Positions 53,101 through 64,000 of a DNA stretch of 64,000 bases are shown piece by piece. Source of the stretch: Pterobdella sp. o SKG-2022 (Eukaryota > Annelida > Clitellata > Hirudinida > Piscicolidae); assembly GCA_964035795.1 (NCBI GenBank), contig OZ038321.1, positions 24,485,986 to 24,549,985 of the forward strand, read 5' to 3'. Made by a program: the position numbers and the translations under genes. The notes below the pieces were generated by a model, which had not been told where the DNA came from, made no database searches, and worked only from the letters and a program-made list of their open reading frames with translations. Each line of letters starts with the position of its first letter. Position 1 is the stretch's first letter.

Positions 53101-54874
53101 GGCTAAGAGATTGATTGATAAGAATAAAAATATTTTATAAATGTTATAGCTGAAATAATAGGAAATTGAACCATTCAAAAAATTTTGGATTGAAGATTCG
53201 ATACAAAAAATTTTTCCTGAAGGAAACTCAACTTAGGCCTCGACATGGCCAACTTGTATCCTACCTATCCATCCATTTATCTCTCAATCTAATAACAAAA
53301 CAACAAATTTCTATGCAAAAACACGCTTCAAAATGTATTTAAGTTTACAAGCTTTCATTGAAAAAACTTTTCCACTGATAAAAAACTTGATTAAAACTTC
53401 CTAGAACGTATATATAAAATTTATTAAATATAGACACCTACCAGTACACTCCCTGCCCATCTGACAAGAGATAAGATGTTTGAGAACACTCTTCATGGTT
53501 TTGCAATGTGTAATGTGGCATTTGGTGACACCCTCATTAGCCATATCTCTCTTCTGGCACTTGTTTGCATGGAGAAGCAAAATCAATTGCTGTTGGATGA
53601 GCTTCCTCCTCAGGAGGTCAGGCATGGTGTACTTGGGAGGTTCAGTAATGTGCTGCTCTTGTGGATAAGTTATGCAACTCTGTTCATTGCTATTGTGCAG
53701 TAATAATTTTTGCTGATGTTGTTGCTCTCTTAATAAATTTTGTTGTTGTTGTTGCTCTAAAATTTGTTGTTCCATTAAATTGTGTTGTTGATGTTGTTGT
53801 TCCAAAAGAACTTGTTGTTGCTGTTCAAGAAGAACTTGTTGGTGTTGTTGTTTTTGAGCTAGAAGGAGTTGAAGTTGTTGACTTAGAAGTGAAGACTCAT
53901 TGAGATTATTATACTCCTGATTATTCTGAACATTGTTTTGCTCTTCATTTTGTATATTCTCATTAATTAATTTTACAAAACTATATGAATCACTATTGCA
54001 GTTCTTAATGAAATTGGATTGACTTGATGGGAGATTATTTGTAACATTATTCAAAACATAATTGTTCATATTGTTATTATTGAAATTTGGATTTTCAGGA
54101 AGAAGGATGAGACCTGGAAGATTTGGAGGATTCTCCTTTTGAGATGTAACAAGTCGAGTTGGTGGCTGCCTCACATTATAGGCTTTATTTGAAAATAATT
54201 TATCTAACTGTTGTTGCTGATAATTGTTAGAAATATTAGGCACATTATATGAAACTGATGAGCTGGATAAAATTTCAGAATTTTCAGATTTTTGGGAAAT
54301 GACATTATTGATAGAGTATTTAGCTTGGTGTTTGTTTGCACAATCTATTTCATAAAAAGTGTTAGAGTTGTTATTGCTGCTGTTCAAAATAAAAGATTGT
54401 TGTTCATTATGAGGTAGATAATTTAAAACAGCAGTTGAGCCAAATTGAGATTCTGTTGTTTCTGTAGATGCCTCTGTTTGAACAAAGCATTGAAACAATT
54501 AAAAAACTTAATCAAAAAGAAAAAAGCAAATATCTAACCAGGTTGGTTGATATTGACTAGTTCATCTGGAAGTTCAGCATTCAGATCACTCAAACTCACT
54601 CCACTCCAGTTACCTTCTGTGTGTTTATAAACTTTGTTAGCTAATTATATATACCAAATTAATAATTTTTTATATTATATATAGTGTTACTTTAGAGGTG
54701 CGTATTTATAATAGAGGTAGTTTTTAGTGAATAAATTATTTGGGTGAAAGCCTTAAGATGAGATATTTTAATACAAAAACGTATGAGTTAAGAAACAAAA
54801 AGCTTCCACAAACCAGTAACTGAACCAATTCTAATTTTTTTGGAAATATGTTCCGTAAGTTCTTTCGGTTCCAT
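39784..54874 (-). CDS. CREBBP: CBP/p300 histone acetyltransferase and transcription co-activator
   Basis: Nuclear lysine acetyltransferase that links transcription factors to chromatin. 23 exons, descending: 54874-54814, 54613-54539, 54473-53442, 52253-51332, 51055-50938, 50671-50071, 49927-49809, 49095-48925, 48683-48526, 48014-47934, 47633-47577, 47360-47227, 46874-46743, 45938-45776, 45322-45209, 44510-44345, 44148-44044, 43857-43777, 43401-43240, 43064-42789, 42677-42071, 41989-41292, 41193-39784. CDS 7443 bases, 2480 residues (human CBP 2442). Domains in order: N-terminal LPDEL; TAZ1 (about 325-425); KIX (675-760, [11 protein letters not shown]); bromodomain (940-1045, acetyl-lysine Asn in MFENAWVFN); RING/PHD (1060-1180); HAT (1190-1570) keeping the Trp of [13 protein letters not shown] and the Tyr of [12 protein letters not shown]; Lys/Arg-rich loop; ZZ; TAZ2; NCBD-like; then a Gln/Asn/Ser-rich tail. 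The acceptor of exon 2 could be three bases earlier (54616). 12 of 22 introns begin GTT. Confidence 0.97.
45643..45741. repeat. (CCAA)n array in CBP/p300 intron 14
   Basis: About 24 tetranucleotide units with one interruption (CCCACC). It lies about 35 bases inside the intron from the 5' splice site at 45775, so the transcript carries (UUGG)n. Both strands are open because the unit has no stop codon in any phase; the frames are artefacts. Confidence 0.95.
46963..47102. repeat. (GATA)n array in CBP/p300 intron 12
   Basis: About 140 bases of GATA units with a few GTTA/GGTA variants. In the transcript it reads (UAUC)n. Ordinary microsatellite expansion within the intron 47226-46875. Confidence 0.95.
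52688..52785. repeat. dispersed repeat copy in CBP/p300 intron 3
   Basis: ACTTGATAATGTATGTTCC followed by AAAGCTTTGTGTTTGTGTC and ATTATTGGCTAATTGATAT. Same order of blocks as the copy at 26975-27075 in UBA1. Confidence 0.55.
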
Positions 54875-54879
54875 GATAC

Positions 54880-55690
54880 TATTTCAAAGAGAAATCCTCC
54901 AAAATCCACGATTATTAAAAACTTTCAATGCATGACTAAAATTTACGAATTTCATCATGCATTACAAAAAACTTAAAAAAAACTTTCAATTATTATTTTA
55001 AAATTTTAAAAATGAGATTGGATTATATCTCCTTTTCATAAAATTGGTTCTCGATATTGTATAAATGCAAAACATGGCGATTGCATTGTTTTTATTTACA
55101 ATAAATTCAAAAAATTATTTATTAATCTCAAAACTTATTTTTCAAAAATTTATGCCTAAAACATCTTTCAAAAAATTTTGACCACTCTTTTCAGTTTTAA
55201 ATGAAACGCATATACGGAATATTGAGTTTTGTAAATAATATATTTAAAAAAAATTGTTCTTTATGCAAAATTTGAATCAAAAATAATTCATTTCACGATA
55301 AAGTAGCTAATAGTGTAGGAAAAAGAGATTTCACTTTAATTTGAAAAAGTGTAGAGACAATGCAAAACGACTATTCCTGAGATTCAATTTAAATGAAAAA
55401 ATTTTCTATTAATTAACCACAATTGATATTTTTTGAAGAGTCTTCTAAAGAAATTATAGAATAAGACACTTTCTTTGAGGTAAGAGATAAAGTAATAATT
55501 AACTAATTAGTTTAATTAATTACTAACTACCTGATCAACTGAATTACTAAATAATTAATCAACTAGCTAATTAAATTACGTAATAATTATTTGAGATTAA
55601 AATACCTTCTAATTTTTTCTCTTTTCAACATCTTCTTATTCGTGTGAAATGTAATTTAAAATTAAATTTAATATTTTTATACCGCTTCGC
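54880..55690. other. AT-rich flank upstream of CBP/p300
   Basis: The CBP/p300 promoter and leader should lie here, but no TATA box or clear start signal is visible. A run of TAATTA-type motifs occurs at 55493-55590. Confidence 0.45.
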
Positions 55691-55747
55691 CAGCTAGTTC
55701 AAAGAGCTTTCTACAAATTTACGTTTTGAAACGGTGCGCTAACTGTT

Positions 55748-55820
55748 GGTCGAACATAAGTTCGAATCCAGTGACTTTAGATAATTTGTCGAATGCTATA
55801 CCAACTGAGCTATACGGGCC
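55748..55820 (-). mobile_element. tRNA-derived SINE relic
   Basis: On the minus strand the sequence begins GGCCCGTATAGCTCAGTTGG, a good RNA polymerase III A box, and has GGATTCGAAC, a B box, at the tRNA-like spacing. The 3' side cannot pair with the GGCCCG start and the anticodon arm is degenerate, so it is not a working tRNA gene. It probably extends to about 55690 with a tRNA-unrelated tail. Confidence 0.65.
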
Positions 55821-55829
55821 GATAAAATA

Positions 55830-56610
55830 GCATAAATAATTTATTTCTAAAAAAAAATTCAACAAAAATACCCAAACAAAAATAATACCGATTAGTCTTC
55901 GATCCACCGAGACATGAAGAAATTTCATAAATCTACACGATTTAAGTTTTTATAAACAAAATATTTCAAAAAAGTTACTATCTTTTTTAAATCTTTAAAA
56001 TCCTAGTTCTGGTAAAGTTAACAACTTGGATACTCTCACTGGTATATAATAAATACTTTATTAAAATTTACTTAAGTTGCATGTTTATTCAATTTAACTT
56101 CAAAAGTTGAGCCATATAAATTCGAAAATTTCTCATGAAAGTTACACTGGATTATTGGGAAAGCTGGAATTCCAACATGTGTGTTTGAGAACCGAATGTG
56201 TCCACATTAACATACGAACAATGAATAAAACTGCAGTTATAGGCACAACATTTTTTATGTACATTAATATCATCATACAAAAACATCCGCAGCTGTATGA
56301 AACTTACGAATAAATTTCCAGTTATAGTAAATTTGTTTTCAAACACAACTTAAGTTATTAATATGATAAGATTTAAAAACACTAATTTTTTATTAAAACT
56401 TGGTCATAAGAAATAAGTGTTTATAATTCTCCTTATTTTATTGTGTCTAGTGAAAAATCAATGTTATTAAGTAAATGAGTGGGTAAGTTTGTGTGACTAA
56501 GTTAGTATGTAGGTAAGTACTTAATGAATATGTAAGCCTGTGAGTAAGGTAGAAAGAAGAGAGTGCGTAAATAATTGAATATTATTATTCAAACTTTCAT
56601 TTTTTTTGAA
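55830..56610. other. intergenic DNA, nothing recognised
   Basis: AT-rich; the open frames at 56107-56313 (+) and 56152-56346 (-) overlap each other and show no family features. Confidence 0.5.
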
Positions 56611-56619
56611 AAAACAGAT

Positions 56620-56870
56620 AAGAACATTGTCAATTGCTAATAAGTTTTTTCCATTGTCAGTGGCAGTTGTTCTTATTTTATGCAAATCTTCAAATTGTTT
56701 GAATTGATATTGAGAGGTTTGAGGTCTTTTTGTAGAACGGATACTATTGTGGTTTTTGGTCGTCTAGGTTGGTTTGGTTAGAGCGTGAAAGTATGCGTCC
56801 ATTGATGTTTGCGCAGGTGAGTCTGGACTCAGTCTCAGTATATGTCCTATAATTCAATAAGTTTTTTAAT
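56620..56870 (-). pseudogene. non-LTR retrotransposon relic, C-terminal region
   Basis: Minus-strand translation gives IIGHILRLSPDSPAQTSMDA then, after a frameshift, NQPRRPKTTIVSVLQKDLKP. The order GHILR, P.SPAQ, YF, RPR.TT, VL..DLK is that of LINE C-terminal regions, the same type as the relic at 35540-35840. Frameshift and stop show it is dead. Confidence 0.6.
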
Positions 56871-56899
56871 ATTTTTCGGTACCAGAGGATATTTCTCAT

Positions 56900-59800
56900 A
56901 AGCATCAACTGTTACACTGAAGACCGCAAGTGTAGTGCATATTATTTTCGGGGTTTAGTTCATTGAGCCACCTGGTTAAGTAACGTGAGGGAACTCGAAA
57001 CTTTGGATTCAGTGTAACCTATTTTTTTCTATATTATTGCACGTTGCACCAAGTTGTTTCATTTTTGTGCAGTCAGTTCTCACTCGGAATAAGAAATTTT
57101 TATTCGACATCTGAAATCGTTCACCGCTAAATGGCTTTAGTTGTAGCATAAAACCTCAAAAAACGCTTAGGTATGCATTTCGAATTGAAACTTTGTAGTC
57201 TGGATTCATTTCTATAAATTTTTACGATCATTTGCGTACTAATTCTTGCCTATTTTTTTTGTGTTTTATTTAGTGAATGAATTTTTGAATGAGTTAGTGA
57301 GTAATTTTTAAAATCATAGTAAGTTCACATATCTGAGCAGCAATGAAAATAGATCAACTATGGGAGCTTGTTCTTATTTGGTTGTAATTCTAAATCTGGC
57401 GGAACCATACAAATTTTAAAGCTTCCATATTCATATTTTATAATTAAAAAAAAACTCTACTCAGCTTTCAGGGAGTGGCAAAATTACAAAATTGCTGCAC
57501 ACTAGTTATCTTTTAATAGTACGAAGTTCAATGTACGTCAAAATGTTTCACTTATAACAAAAATAAAGCTATTCATTGGTCATAGTTTTGTATTTATAAC
57601 TTTCACTTGAATAAAAAAATTGGAAAAAAGCTTTTTTAAAAATTTATCATAACTTAAACCAAATTTTCCATTAGTTCGCCATCTACTCTGTTTAAATATA
57701 AGCTTCACACCCTGACGAAACACTTGAAAGCATGAACTGTAAGGGCGAGAAGCCTATATAGGTGAATGATCGGTGTTTTCTATTGTCTATATCACTAGTT
57801 GTCTTTTTTAACCTTGTTGTCGTGGTTTTGAATGAAAATTTATAAAATTTATATAAGAATTTAGTATTTATTTAATTAAATACAATTTTATATTAATTAG
57901 GAAGGAAATATTAACGGTTGTATATATTTTGAAATTAAATTAAGTGTTTTAAAAGTTTTAAACTTTTACTGAAAAATATTACATGAATTTTGACCATTTT
58001 AAATATAAATTGATTATTTTTCAAAAATATCATTTTGTTCTCGCTATAAAACTCATTTCAACTAAAAAAAATTATTTTGTTTAAAACAATAAAGAGCAAT
58101 TAACATCATAGTAATGATTCTTTCAAATTAAAACTTAGTTTTTATAATACCAAAACTGAAACTCATTCAATTGTCTAAAGTAGATTAGGTCCTTCTCGTT
58201 TCAACTTGTTGTCCACGTTCATGACACTTCTTGGTTTGCGAAGGTGTGCATGATAGATACTTCTGTGTATTTGTTTTGTATGTTATTTTAACGTTGTATA
58301 TAGCTTTGTATGAAATTTTATATAGCGTTATATAGTTGTAATCTAGTATTATATATAGTTGTGATATTTTTTATAGTTTCTTATATAAAGTATTGTTCAT
58401 GGTAATTCCATTACTTTCCGTATCAAAACTAAAAGTTTAAATAAAATATTTGAAATAAGATTCAAGTCAAAAGCCACTGAAAAGAAGAGATTCATGGAGA
58501 ATCTGAAATAAGATCACGTCTGTAATTAAGGATGGAAACGAGCTTTGGTTTGGAATGATAGGTGGAAAATGATAGGGATCAATCGATCAATGTCTCGTAG
58601 CATGGTGGGCCATCAAGAAGTAGTTTAGTCGTAACTCACACTCACAATTAAGCCTTTTTTAACGCTTTTATCACTGCTGTTTTTAATATTTCATCTATGT
58701 GTTGAAAAGATAATGTTGAAATAAACAATTAATTTAACGAAAAGCAATTAATTTCAATTAAAAAATTCAAGTTTTAAGACCCAGAATGATTTGAGAAGTT
58801 TAGGTTCAATAATAAATGAGTAATTTCAACTACAATTCGGAGTTATAAAGGTGTTTTATAGCATGCGTTGAGTGAGATCTATCATTATTAAGTGCTCCTG
58901 CGTGATTTATACTCGATGAAGGATAACTTTGTAATTTATTTTTGCGCATGAGAAATTATCTATCATTAGTATCAAGTATTATTCTTATGTAATTAAAATT
59001 TCTTTTTATTGTAAAAATCTCGTGTCGGTTTTTGAAGTTTTGATTTAGATGAGAACATTTTTCCGTTAATTTAAAAGCTTTATTGAATATTTCCATAATT
59101 GAATTCTGGTATTGAATTGTAATGTATCAAAATGAGCCGTGTGGTCATAGTTATAAACACAATAAAGATGATGGTTTTAATGGCTGAAAAAGTTTTTAAA
59201 TGTGTATAAAATTTTAATAAAAAATATCAAAAGACATTTTTTATTTTAAAAATTCAATTTATTCAAATTAATTAAAATCAATCTTCTGCTTTCAAGACCA
59301 CTTTTTAAGACATAAATAGGATTAGTTGCCAGATTAAATGCAAGAATTCTAATATTAGCTAGTAAGTTTTCTTCTAAAGTATACTTGATTCAAATTAAAA
59401 GCAGCCAAACATACGTTTTGAAATATGATTAAAATTTTTTGTCATTACTTTGTATAGCGCGTCTTTTAAAATTTCGACTCCCATCGAAAACACTGAGATG
59501 TTGAGAATTTATTTAAACAATTTTCACTTTTTTATTTACAGTTAAAAATGTTATGGTAACGTATTATGGTAAGGCTATACTTACCGAATATTTTAGGTTA
59601 ATAAATATACTAATTTTTCTGATAATATCGACGTTATTGATATTGCTTAAAAGGGCATTAAAATGTCTCTAAAAAATAAAAATTCCATACAGAGATGATT
59701 CATAAAAACCCGTTTTAAGCTATACTAAATATAATATAAAACACTAAATATTTTATATCTCTGTATTATACTAAATACATGGTACTCAATAAACAAAAAT

Positions 59801-60340
59801 AAACACAACAAAACAACGGATGACTCGAGACTTGTAAGTTTCTGATGGTAGTTTTTCAACATGATCATCGCTTTGCGTCTTATATGCAGATTGGAGACTA
59901 GCGTAGTAATTTAAATTTAAATTTACTTTCGGCCATGTTTTCTTTGCGTTTGCAGTTTTATAGCTTCGATATAGACGGGTTTTTGCGTTTGAATTTGTTG
60001 GGATTTTTGATTTAATTTTTTTTGTTGTTGAATGTTGCTTTTTATTGAATTTATTAAATGCTATGTTGTTTTAATATAAATTTATTTTAAACTGGTTTTT
60101 TTGTGTTTTAGCAAATTAAACTTAATTGGCGAAAAATTTTAAAAATTTAAATAAATATTAGTTTATTTCAGATGGATAAATCAAAAAATAACCAATATTC
60201 ACTTTAACATTAAATCTAAACAATTAACCCACAAAACTATAAACAAAACACGCACCTAAAACAAACTTTAAAAAAACAAAAAAAGGCACAAAAACAAAAA
60301 CTACAAACACACCGACAATAAATATAAGATGAGCTATAGA
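56900..60340. other. intergenic DNA with scattered motif-rich patches
   Basis: No gene seen. Less AT-rich patches occur around 58490-58640 (GGGATCAATCGATCAATG, GTAATTAAGG) and 59810-59990, without coding potential. Confidence 0.4.
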
Positions 60341-60359
60341 CAGGCAAAAGGACAACTCG

Positions 60360-60470
60360 TTTGGGCCAATCAGAGAGCATCTTTATCCTTCACTGAAACA
60401 CGCTTATCCAATACATCTCTTGCAGTTTATAAAACGCTATATAAGAAGACGTAAAGCCGTTTTTTGTTCA
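60360..60470 (+). promoter_or_regulatory. putative CCAAT/TATA promoter
   Basis: GGCCAATCAGAG (CCAAT box) at 60365-60376, two TTATCC (GATA-type) cores near 60383 and 60404, a second CCAAT near 60408 and TATATAAG at 60438-60445, in the order and spacing of a focused RNA polymerase II promoter. The predicted start is near 60470 on the plus strand. Confidence 0.5.
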
Positions 60471-60602
60471 TTATTGTTGCAATCTTTAAATAATTTATCA
60501 CAAAATTTTAGTCTTTTCAACAGTGCTTTCAATTTGAAGTGTTTATCAAATTAGTTGAGATGACATTTCAAGTTTAAGACTCCAATGACTTCGAGTTGAA
60601 CA

Positions 60603-60621
60603 ATGACACAAAATCAGCAAG
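60603..60621 (+). CDS. candidate first coding exon, partial
   Basis: Downstream of the putative promoter, ATG at 60603 in the context AACAATGAC opens a frame MTQNQQ that reaches a donor-like GGTGTGTT at 60621-60628 (phase 1). A 5-codon upstream ORF sits at 60560-60577. No following exon could be identified before the window ends, so the product is unknown and the call is tentative. Confidence 0.25.
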
Positions 60622-62499
60622 GTGTGTTTTAATTATTTTTTTAATTAAATATTTAAAATTCTCATCTTTAAATCTCAATGAATTATTACTTAATAAACAA
60701 ATCAAGAAATCATTCTTATTCTTGGATATAAATTAACCTATAACTAAAGGTGTTAACAACTCAAAAACTCATCAACAAAAAACATTGTTGCAAAATAGGT
60801 AATAACTCAACAGTGCGCAGTTATGCTACGTTACAATCCTATAAAATATATTCTTTTTTAACCAATTCTAAAGCCGTTCATCTGCCAAACTATTTCATAT
60901 TATTGCTTCTACCATAAACATCTTCATTTTATATTGAAAAGAATCCATTATCGTTCTTTCTTATTAAATATATTTCCAAAAGTTATTCGCTATGTTTATG
61001 ATGAAGCTCAACTTATGGAAACTTGAAGTTTTGTTTTAAAAAAATTTTTTTTTTAAATTAAAATTTGAAATTTAAAACTCAATTTAGTACTTATACGATT
61101 TTTGTAAAGTTATCAGTAGTACCACTATTTTCAGCCAATGTTTTGGTTGGCTATCATGTTATTAAATTGCAACAAAAATTTAAAAAAAACAGACAATTGT
61201 GTAAATCAAACTGAATTCTGATTAATTAACTGTTATCTTAAAAGTTATTTGTGTTGTTAACTAATACAACATTAAACTAAAGAACATAGGCAAAATAACC
61301 GCTTTTTTAATTCAAAATTCAAATGACCGCAAATGTAATTTACTAAGGCTATGGCATTTAATACTTGATTCCATTAAAAGTCAATAAGCCCTGTTGTTTG
61401 AAGGTATTCGGAGGCACTAATCTTGTAAAGTATGAAGCCATGAAAAAGACACACTTCTCCCAGCTTCACTGCAGAGTTTTGTGTGGAGTTTTCAAAATTT
61501 AGTTATAATTGTTTCTTTATCGGTTTTTATAGTTTTTTTTATGTATGTTTTCCATTTTTTAAATTTTTGTTAATTTTAATTATTAATTTTTATGTGTATT
61601 TTTTTGTCATGATATTTATATATAGTGAAGCCTTTAAATCATTTCTATTTCCTGAAAAATGTTATTTTGCTTTTAAATTGCGCCTTCAAAATCCCCTAGT
61701 GAATTTTTTGCTTTTAAATTCTTCATTAACTTGTAGAGACAAAAATCGCCATCTTGCCGCTAAGCTGGCCAGACAAGCGCGCACGGCTAGATATATAAAT
61801 ACAACTTTTAAAACCATAAAGATAAGCATACAATATACCTTCAAATGGCAGGCATAGAAACAACAAAAAGTTAATTTACATGATAAGTAAATCTACGTGG
61901 TTATGTAAATCTGCTCTAATTGAGGGGGTGAGAAGAGGTGAAACGGCAAACGGGAAAGGAATAAAGAGCAAAGATAAATGCGTTAGGGAAGCTTTGGTGT
62001 CGTAGATAGACGGATTATGAAAGCTTTAAGGGCTACGTGTGGCGAAGCTGAAATGTGCCAGATGCTACGTTTAATTCCACTCTTCTCGTTTTTATTTTAT
62101 AACATCACTTTTTAATTTTATTTCCTATTGTATTTTTGGCACTTATTTATAGGAAGTTTAAAAGTTTGAAAATAGAAATTTATTGAATGAAATTTAAAAG
62201 AAATTAATTCAAAAATTTATCGTTTTCCGTACACCGATTGCAAACTCAAACTATATCATTTCAACTTTAAATCCCATATAAGCGTCTCATGACCCTCTCT
62301 TTGATTCTCTTGTTATAAACTCGCGGCTTTTGACGTTCAGAAAATTAAGCATAAAACCTTTCAAATCTTTTAATAAGATTCAAATTATCAAAAAACAATT
62401 TTAAAAAAAATGAATTTTATTAAATTTTTTGATACTCAACTAACCAGCCATTGAAAACCCTTAAATCTAAACATAAAATCCTTAAAAAAAGGCGTTTAA

Positions 62500-62700
62500 T
62501 TAAAAACACGAAGATCGGAATAAGTAATAGAATCATAAATATGTGTTAGAAAGCAAAGGACATTACGTTAGCAAACATTAATCCTTTTCAAATTACATGA
62601 TTATCCGATACGCGCTGCGTCCATTTGGTTGGAGCCGCCCTTCCTTATCTAGCTGTGAGGCACATTTACAACGCTGTTTGGCTTTGTGTCTGTGTTGAGA
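62500..62700. promoter_or_regulatory. GC-elevated, motif-rich noncoding island
   Basis: Contains TTATCCGATACGCGCTGCG, CCTTATCTAGC and CAAAGGACATT-type motifs in a stretch clearly less AT-rich than the flanks and with no open frame. Enhancer-like by composition only. Confidence 0.25.
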
Positions 62701-63479
62701 TTTTTCTTAATGAGATTAGCCTGTAATATTTGATGTTTATTTTTTTTAGTTTGTTGGGAGGTTTTGAGATGTTTAATTAATTATTGTTTTGTATTTTTTA
62801 TTTGAAGAAAAATAATTTTTTTTATTTAAGCATTCAAGCTTCATGCTCATAATGAAATCTTTATCAAGTCAATACTCCAAACTATATTTAAAACTAATGC
62901 TTTTGGTTTAAAATTTTAAACAATAAATTTAGCAAGTAACATTTTGAGCATCATGAAAACCAAGAAGTAAAAACTATATGCATCTTTTGTTTATATTTCT
63001 TCTAGGCTTCCAGCAGTTTTTTGTTTTTTACTCCATATTCTGTGCCTTTTTTATGAAGATGGAAAATTTTTATAGAAACTCAAAAGAATCGTTTGAAGTT
63101 TTAATAAAAAATTTTCAATCTTCGCCATAAATTGTGCTTGATTGATTCTTCTGATCTTTTAATCTCCCTCTTGATATATGCTGATTAATTTAAAATCTTA
63201 AATTATTGAATATAAATTTTTCTGTAAATTTGCTGAAAAATTTACTATAAATTCAAGTCAAATTTTCAACAACCTTGGAAAGGTTTAAAAACCTAAATTA
63301 ATTCCACATTTAAAAAAAATGAAAAACTCAACAACAAAATGAAAAATACCGTGAAATATCTCAAATAACTGATCAAAAAAAATTAAAAAAACACTAAATA
63401 AGCAATTGAAAATTTAAAAACCTAATAACCAATAACAACAGATAAAAAACTAAAAAATATGGATTAAACAAACGCAAGT

Positions 63480-63640
63480 GATAGGCATGTGTGGATTAGG
63501 GAGATGAGAGGAGCATAAAGGCCATTGTGCTATGAGGAGCTCCCACTAAATAGATGATGTTGATAAATATGCAAATTAATAGAACTTCATATGTACTTTT
63601 TGCACATTATGTGCTGACGTATCTAGAGTGTTATATTAGT
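63480..63640. promoter_or_regulatory. noncoding island with POU/octamer-like site
   Basis: ATATGCAAATTAAT near 63569 joins a full octamer (ATGCAAAT) to a TAAT homeodomain core. Nearby are GGATTAGGG and TTGATAAAT. Composition differs from the flanks. A POU-factor element is one reading. Confidence 0.28.
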
Positions 63641-64000
63641 ATACATAAAAAATTTATTGAGTTTTCCTATTAAGGTACACATATGAAAAAACTGTTGAAG
63701 ACTGGATGCTTTTATTTTAAAGTTTTCGTTAACTGCTTGAAAATTCTACATTGTCAACGAAGAGATTCTTATTTCTAAATGAAAGTATTCCAAGTCTCAT
63801 AATATTGCATTTGTCTTATAAAAGATATAAAAATATTAAAAGCTACTTTTGGTTGTATGCTCAAAATTGATTACTGAAAATTTCATTTTTATGTATGGGA
63901 TAAGGTTTACAAATTAATTAATATATAACTTTTACTTTTTGAACATAAATCACTGAGAGGTATGTAATGTTATATGAACCCAACAAAGACTGGTAAAAAA

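Larger units (their letters stand above)
60630..64000. other. noncoding DNA downstream of the putative first exon
   Basis: If the exon at 60603-60621 is real, this is its first intron. No exon was recognised. GC-elevated patches lie at about 61730-62070, 62500-62700 and 63480-63640. The frame at 61483-61857 is mostly a Phe/Tyr-rich T-run artefact. Confidence 0.4.

Noticed and set aside
55748..55820. Functional tRNA gene
   Set aside because: A and B boxes are present, but the acceptor ends cannot pair and the anticodon arm does not fold, so a SINE relic fits better.
61483..61857. Plus-strand 124-codon open frame
   Set aside because: The first two thirds are a T-rich run giving Phe/Tyr/Ile; only a short end has mixed codons, and no homology is visible.
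1..64000. CRISPR array, operon, prokaryotic or phage system
   Set aside because: The window is spliced animal DNA; the only regular arrays are microsatellites.

Overview
This window is nuclear DNA of an animal. It is strongly AT-rich (roughly 30% GC by eye), its genes are split by many introns, and it carries intact orthologues of two conserved animal proteins plus fragments of non-LTR retrotransposons. Intron positions, C2-PDZ proteins, a C-type lectin/PAN secreted protein, Asn/Gln-rich tracts and the retroelement types suggest an invertebrate, perhaps a spiralian such as an annelid. The sequence alone does not settle the species.

Layout. (1) 3.0-12.9 kb: two tail-to-tail genes. A plus-strand gene encodes a 618-residue protein with a C2 domain followed by a PDZ domain, resembling the N-terminal half of long RGS3. 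A minus-strand gene encodes about 860-880 residues with C2, PDZ and RhoGEF (DH) domains. The two C2-PDZ halves share intron phases, so they look like old paralogues. (2) 12.9-22.3 kb: no convincing gene; a few GC-elevated islands look like regulatory DNA. (3) 22.3-24.0 kb: a small secreted C-type lectin (QPD motif) fused to a PAN/apple-like domain. (4) 26.3-35.1 kb: a complete 25-exon ubiquitin-activating enzyme E1 (UBA1), 1047 residues. (5) 35.5-38.7 kb: remnants of at least three non-LTR retrotransposons. (6) 39.4-54.9 kb, minus strand: a complete 23-exon CBP/p300 acetyltransferase, about 2480 residues, with every signature domain, convergent with UBA1. (7) 54.9-64 kb: SINE and LINE relics, then a CCAAT/TATA promoter-like segment with a short candidate first exon near 60.6 kb and further motif-rich islands, possibly the start of a gene that continues beyond the window.

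All exon models were joined by hand. Each keeps reading frame across every intron and gives a CDS divisible by three. The most unusual signal is in the introns. About half of those in UBA1 and CBP/p300 begin GTT (GTTTG, GTTAG, GTTGG) rather than GTA/GTG. Many have G/T-rich 5' ends and A/C-rich 3' ends that could pair. The neighbouring C2-PDZ genes mostly use ordinary GTA/GTG donors.
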